7,017 nt of DNA from Clostridia bacterium (GTDB lineage Bacteria; Bacillota_A; Clostridia; Oscillospirales; CAG-272). Position 1 is the stretch's first letter, and each line of letters opens with the position of its first letter. The position numbers and the translations under genes were made by a program. The stretch lies in assembly GCA_017468115.1 (NCBI GenBank), contig JAFUJS010000056.1, positions 1 through 7,017 on the forward strand, given 5' to 3'. Positions 5,934 through 7,017 of this stretch are shown here, piece by piece. The notes under the pieces are model-generated. The model saw only the letters and a list, made by a program, of their open reading frames with translations, ran no database searches and had not been told where the DNA came from.

Positions 5934-7017
5934 TTATATGTTATTTGGGTCTGCGATTTTACCTGCGATTGCGCTTGCTGCGGCAACTGCCGGGCTAGCT
6001 AGGTAAACCTCACTTGTAACATCGCCCATACGACCTACAAAGTTTCTGTTAGTTGTGGCAACTGCTCTTTCGCCTGCCGCCAAAATACCCATATAACCGC
6101 CAAGGCATGGGCCGCAGGTTGGTGTGGAAACAACACAGCCAGCCTCGATAAATATCTTGATAAGTCCGTTTTCTGCCGCCTTCAGGTAAATGTCCTGCGT
6201 AGCGGGAATAATAATTGCACGAACATTCTTTGCTACCTTCTTGCCCTTGAGAATCATTGCCGCCTCCTCAATGTCCTTGTACTGTCCATTGGTGCAGGAG
6301 CCGATTACAACCTGGTCTATTTTAATGTCAGGAATCTGGTCGAAGGTTCTTGTGTTTTCGGGAAGGTGTGGGAATGCAACTGTGGACTTGATTTCGGAAA
6401 GGTCAATTTCATAAACCTCGTCGTATTTTGCATCCTCGTCTGCCTTGTAGGAAACAATTTCTCTGTCGCTTCTGTCCTTTATATAAGCAATTGTTTGCTC
6501 ATCAACCTCGAAAATGCCGTTTTTAGCGCCAGCCTCAATTGCCATATTGCAAATTGTTAGACGGTCGTAAATTGTAAGAGAGGAAACACCCTCGCCCACA
6601 AACTCCATTGACCTGTAAAGTGCGCCGTCAACGCCGATTTTGCCAATTATATGTAGAATAACGTCCTTACCTGAAACGTACTTGTTAAGCTTGCCCTTCA
6701 GAACGAACTTGATAGCAGATGGCACCTTGAACCAAGCCTTGCCTGTTGCCATACCGCAAGCCATATCGGTTGAGCCGACACCTGTTGAAAATGCGCCAAG
6801 TGCACCATAGGTGCAGGTGTGGGAGTCTGCGCCGATTACAACGTCGCCTGAGACAACAAGTCCCTTCTCGGGAAGAAGAGCGTGCTCGATTCCCATACGA
6901 CCAACGTCGTAGAAATGTGTAATTTCCTTATCGTTACAGAAATCACGGCACATTTTACATTGAACTGCCGCCTTTATATCCTTGTTTGGTGCAAAGTGGT
7001 CCATAACCATGGTTACC
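5934..7017 (-). CDS. leuC: 3-isopropylmalate dehydratase large subunit (5' end outside window)
   Basis: About 360 C-terminal residues of the 4Fe-4S aconitase-family large subunit. The reading frame is open to the right edge, and the family is about 420 residues long, so roughly 60 N-terminal residues are missing. The first visible residues ([16 protein letters not shown]) match an internal LeuC segment, so the Met at 7010 is not the true start. GADSHT lies at 60-65 counted from that Met, and the cluster ligands are Cys239 (GSCTNG), Cys299 and Cys302 (PTCGPCLGG). The compact sequence and TNG/PCLGG spacing match the short LeuC type that pairs with the short LeuD encoded next. With LeuD it interconverts 2- and 3-isopropylmalate. 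The oxygen-sensitive cluster suits an anaerobe. leuA or a citramalate synthase gene might lie further upstream, but none is visible. Confidence 0.95.
   Translation of the reverse strand, partial: VTMVMDHFAPNKDIKAAVQCKMCRDFCNDKEITHFYDVGRMGIEHALLPEKGLVVSGDVVIGADSHTCTYGALGAFSTGVGSTDMACGMATGKAWFKVPSAIKFVLKGKLNKYVSGKDVILHIIGKIGVDGALYRSMEFVGEGVSSLTIYDRLTICNMAIEAGAKNGIFEVDEQTIAYIKDRSDREIVSYKADEDAKYDEVYEIDLSEIKSTVAFPHLPENTRTFDQIPDIKIDQVVIGSCTNGQYKDIEEAAMILKGKKVAKNVRAIIIPATQDIYLKAAENGLIKIFIEAGCVVSTPTCGPCLGGYMGILAAGERAVATTNRNFVGRMGDVTSEVYLASPAVAAASAIAGKIADPNNI

Noticed and set aside
1..7017. Defence system, mobile element or CRISPR array
   Set aside because: All coding space is filled by biosynthetic genes plus one ATPase and one regulator. 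No transposase, integrase, nuclease, terminal repeats or repeat-spacer array was found on reading either strand.

Overview
The window looks like a stretch of chromosome from a Firmicute of class Clostridia, plausibly a gut Oscillospiraceae/Ruminococcaceae-type anaerobe. The genus cannot be told from the sequence. The grounds are strong AAGGAGG-type ribosome binding sites, AT-rich intergenic DNA with a consensus TTGACA/TATAAT promoter, the short LeuC/LeuD isopropylmalate isomerase type, a HisZ-dependent histidine pathway, a YerC-type TrpR-family regulator and a DUF815 AAA+ ATPase. Every gene is on the minus strand, so transcription runs from high to low coordinates. No mobile elements, CRISPR arrays, tRNAs or rRNAs were seen.

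Block 1 (7017 down to about 1542) is a branched-chain amino acid operon. It enters the window inside leuC and continues leuC-leuD-leuB-(DUF815 AAA+ ATPase)-ilvA-ridA, with gaps of only 3 to 16 nt. It ends at a Rho-independent terminator (about 1542-1568). LeuCD and LeuB catalyse the isomerisation and oxidative decarboxylation steps of leucine synthesis. IlvA makes 2-oxobutyrate from threonine for isoleucine, and RidA clears the reactive enamine/imine intermediates that IlvA releases. The AAA+ ATPase between leuB and ilvA has no known place in this pathway and is the odd member.

Block 2 (about 1522 down to 1, continuing outside) is the start of a histidine operon: yerC (a TrpR-family regulator, possibly HisR)-hisZ-hisG. 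Its promoter lies in the only sizeable intergenic gap (1440-1571, 132 bp). A perfect 14-bp palindrome sits on the predicted transcription start, a good candidate operator for the TrpR-family repressor encoded immediately downstream. hisG is cut by the window edge after 20 codons. It starts with GTG, and its Shine-Dalgarno sequence lies in the last codons of hisZ.

Most of the window is ordinary amino acid biosynthesis. The points worth a second look are the yerC promoter/operator arrangement and the uncharacterised AAA+ ATPase embedded in the leu-ilv operon, which has a weak ribosome binding site. I found no convincing new biological system.
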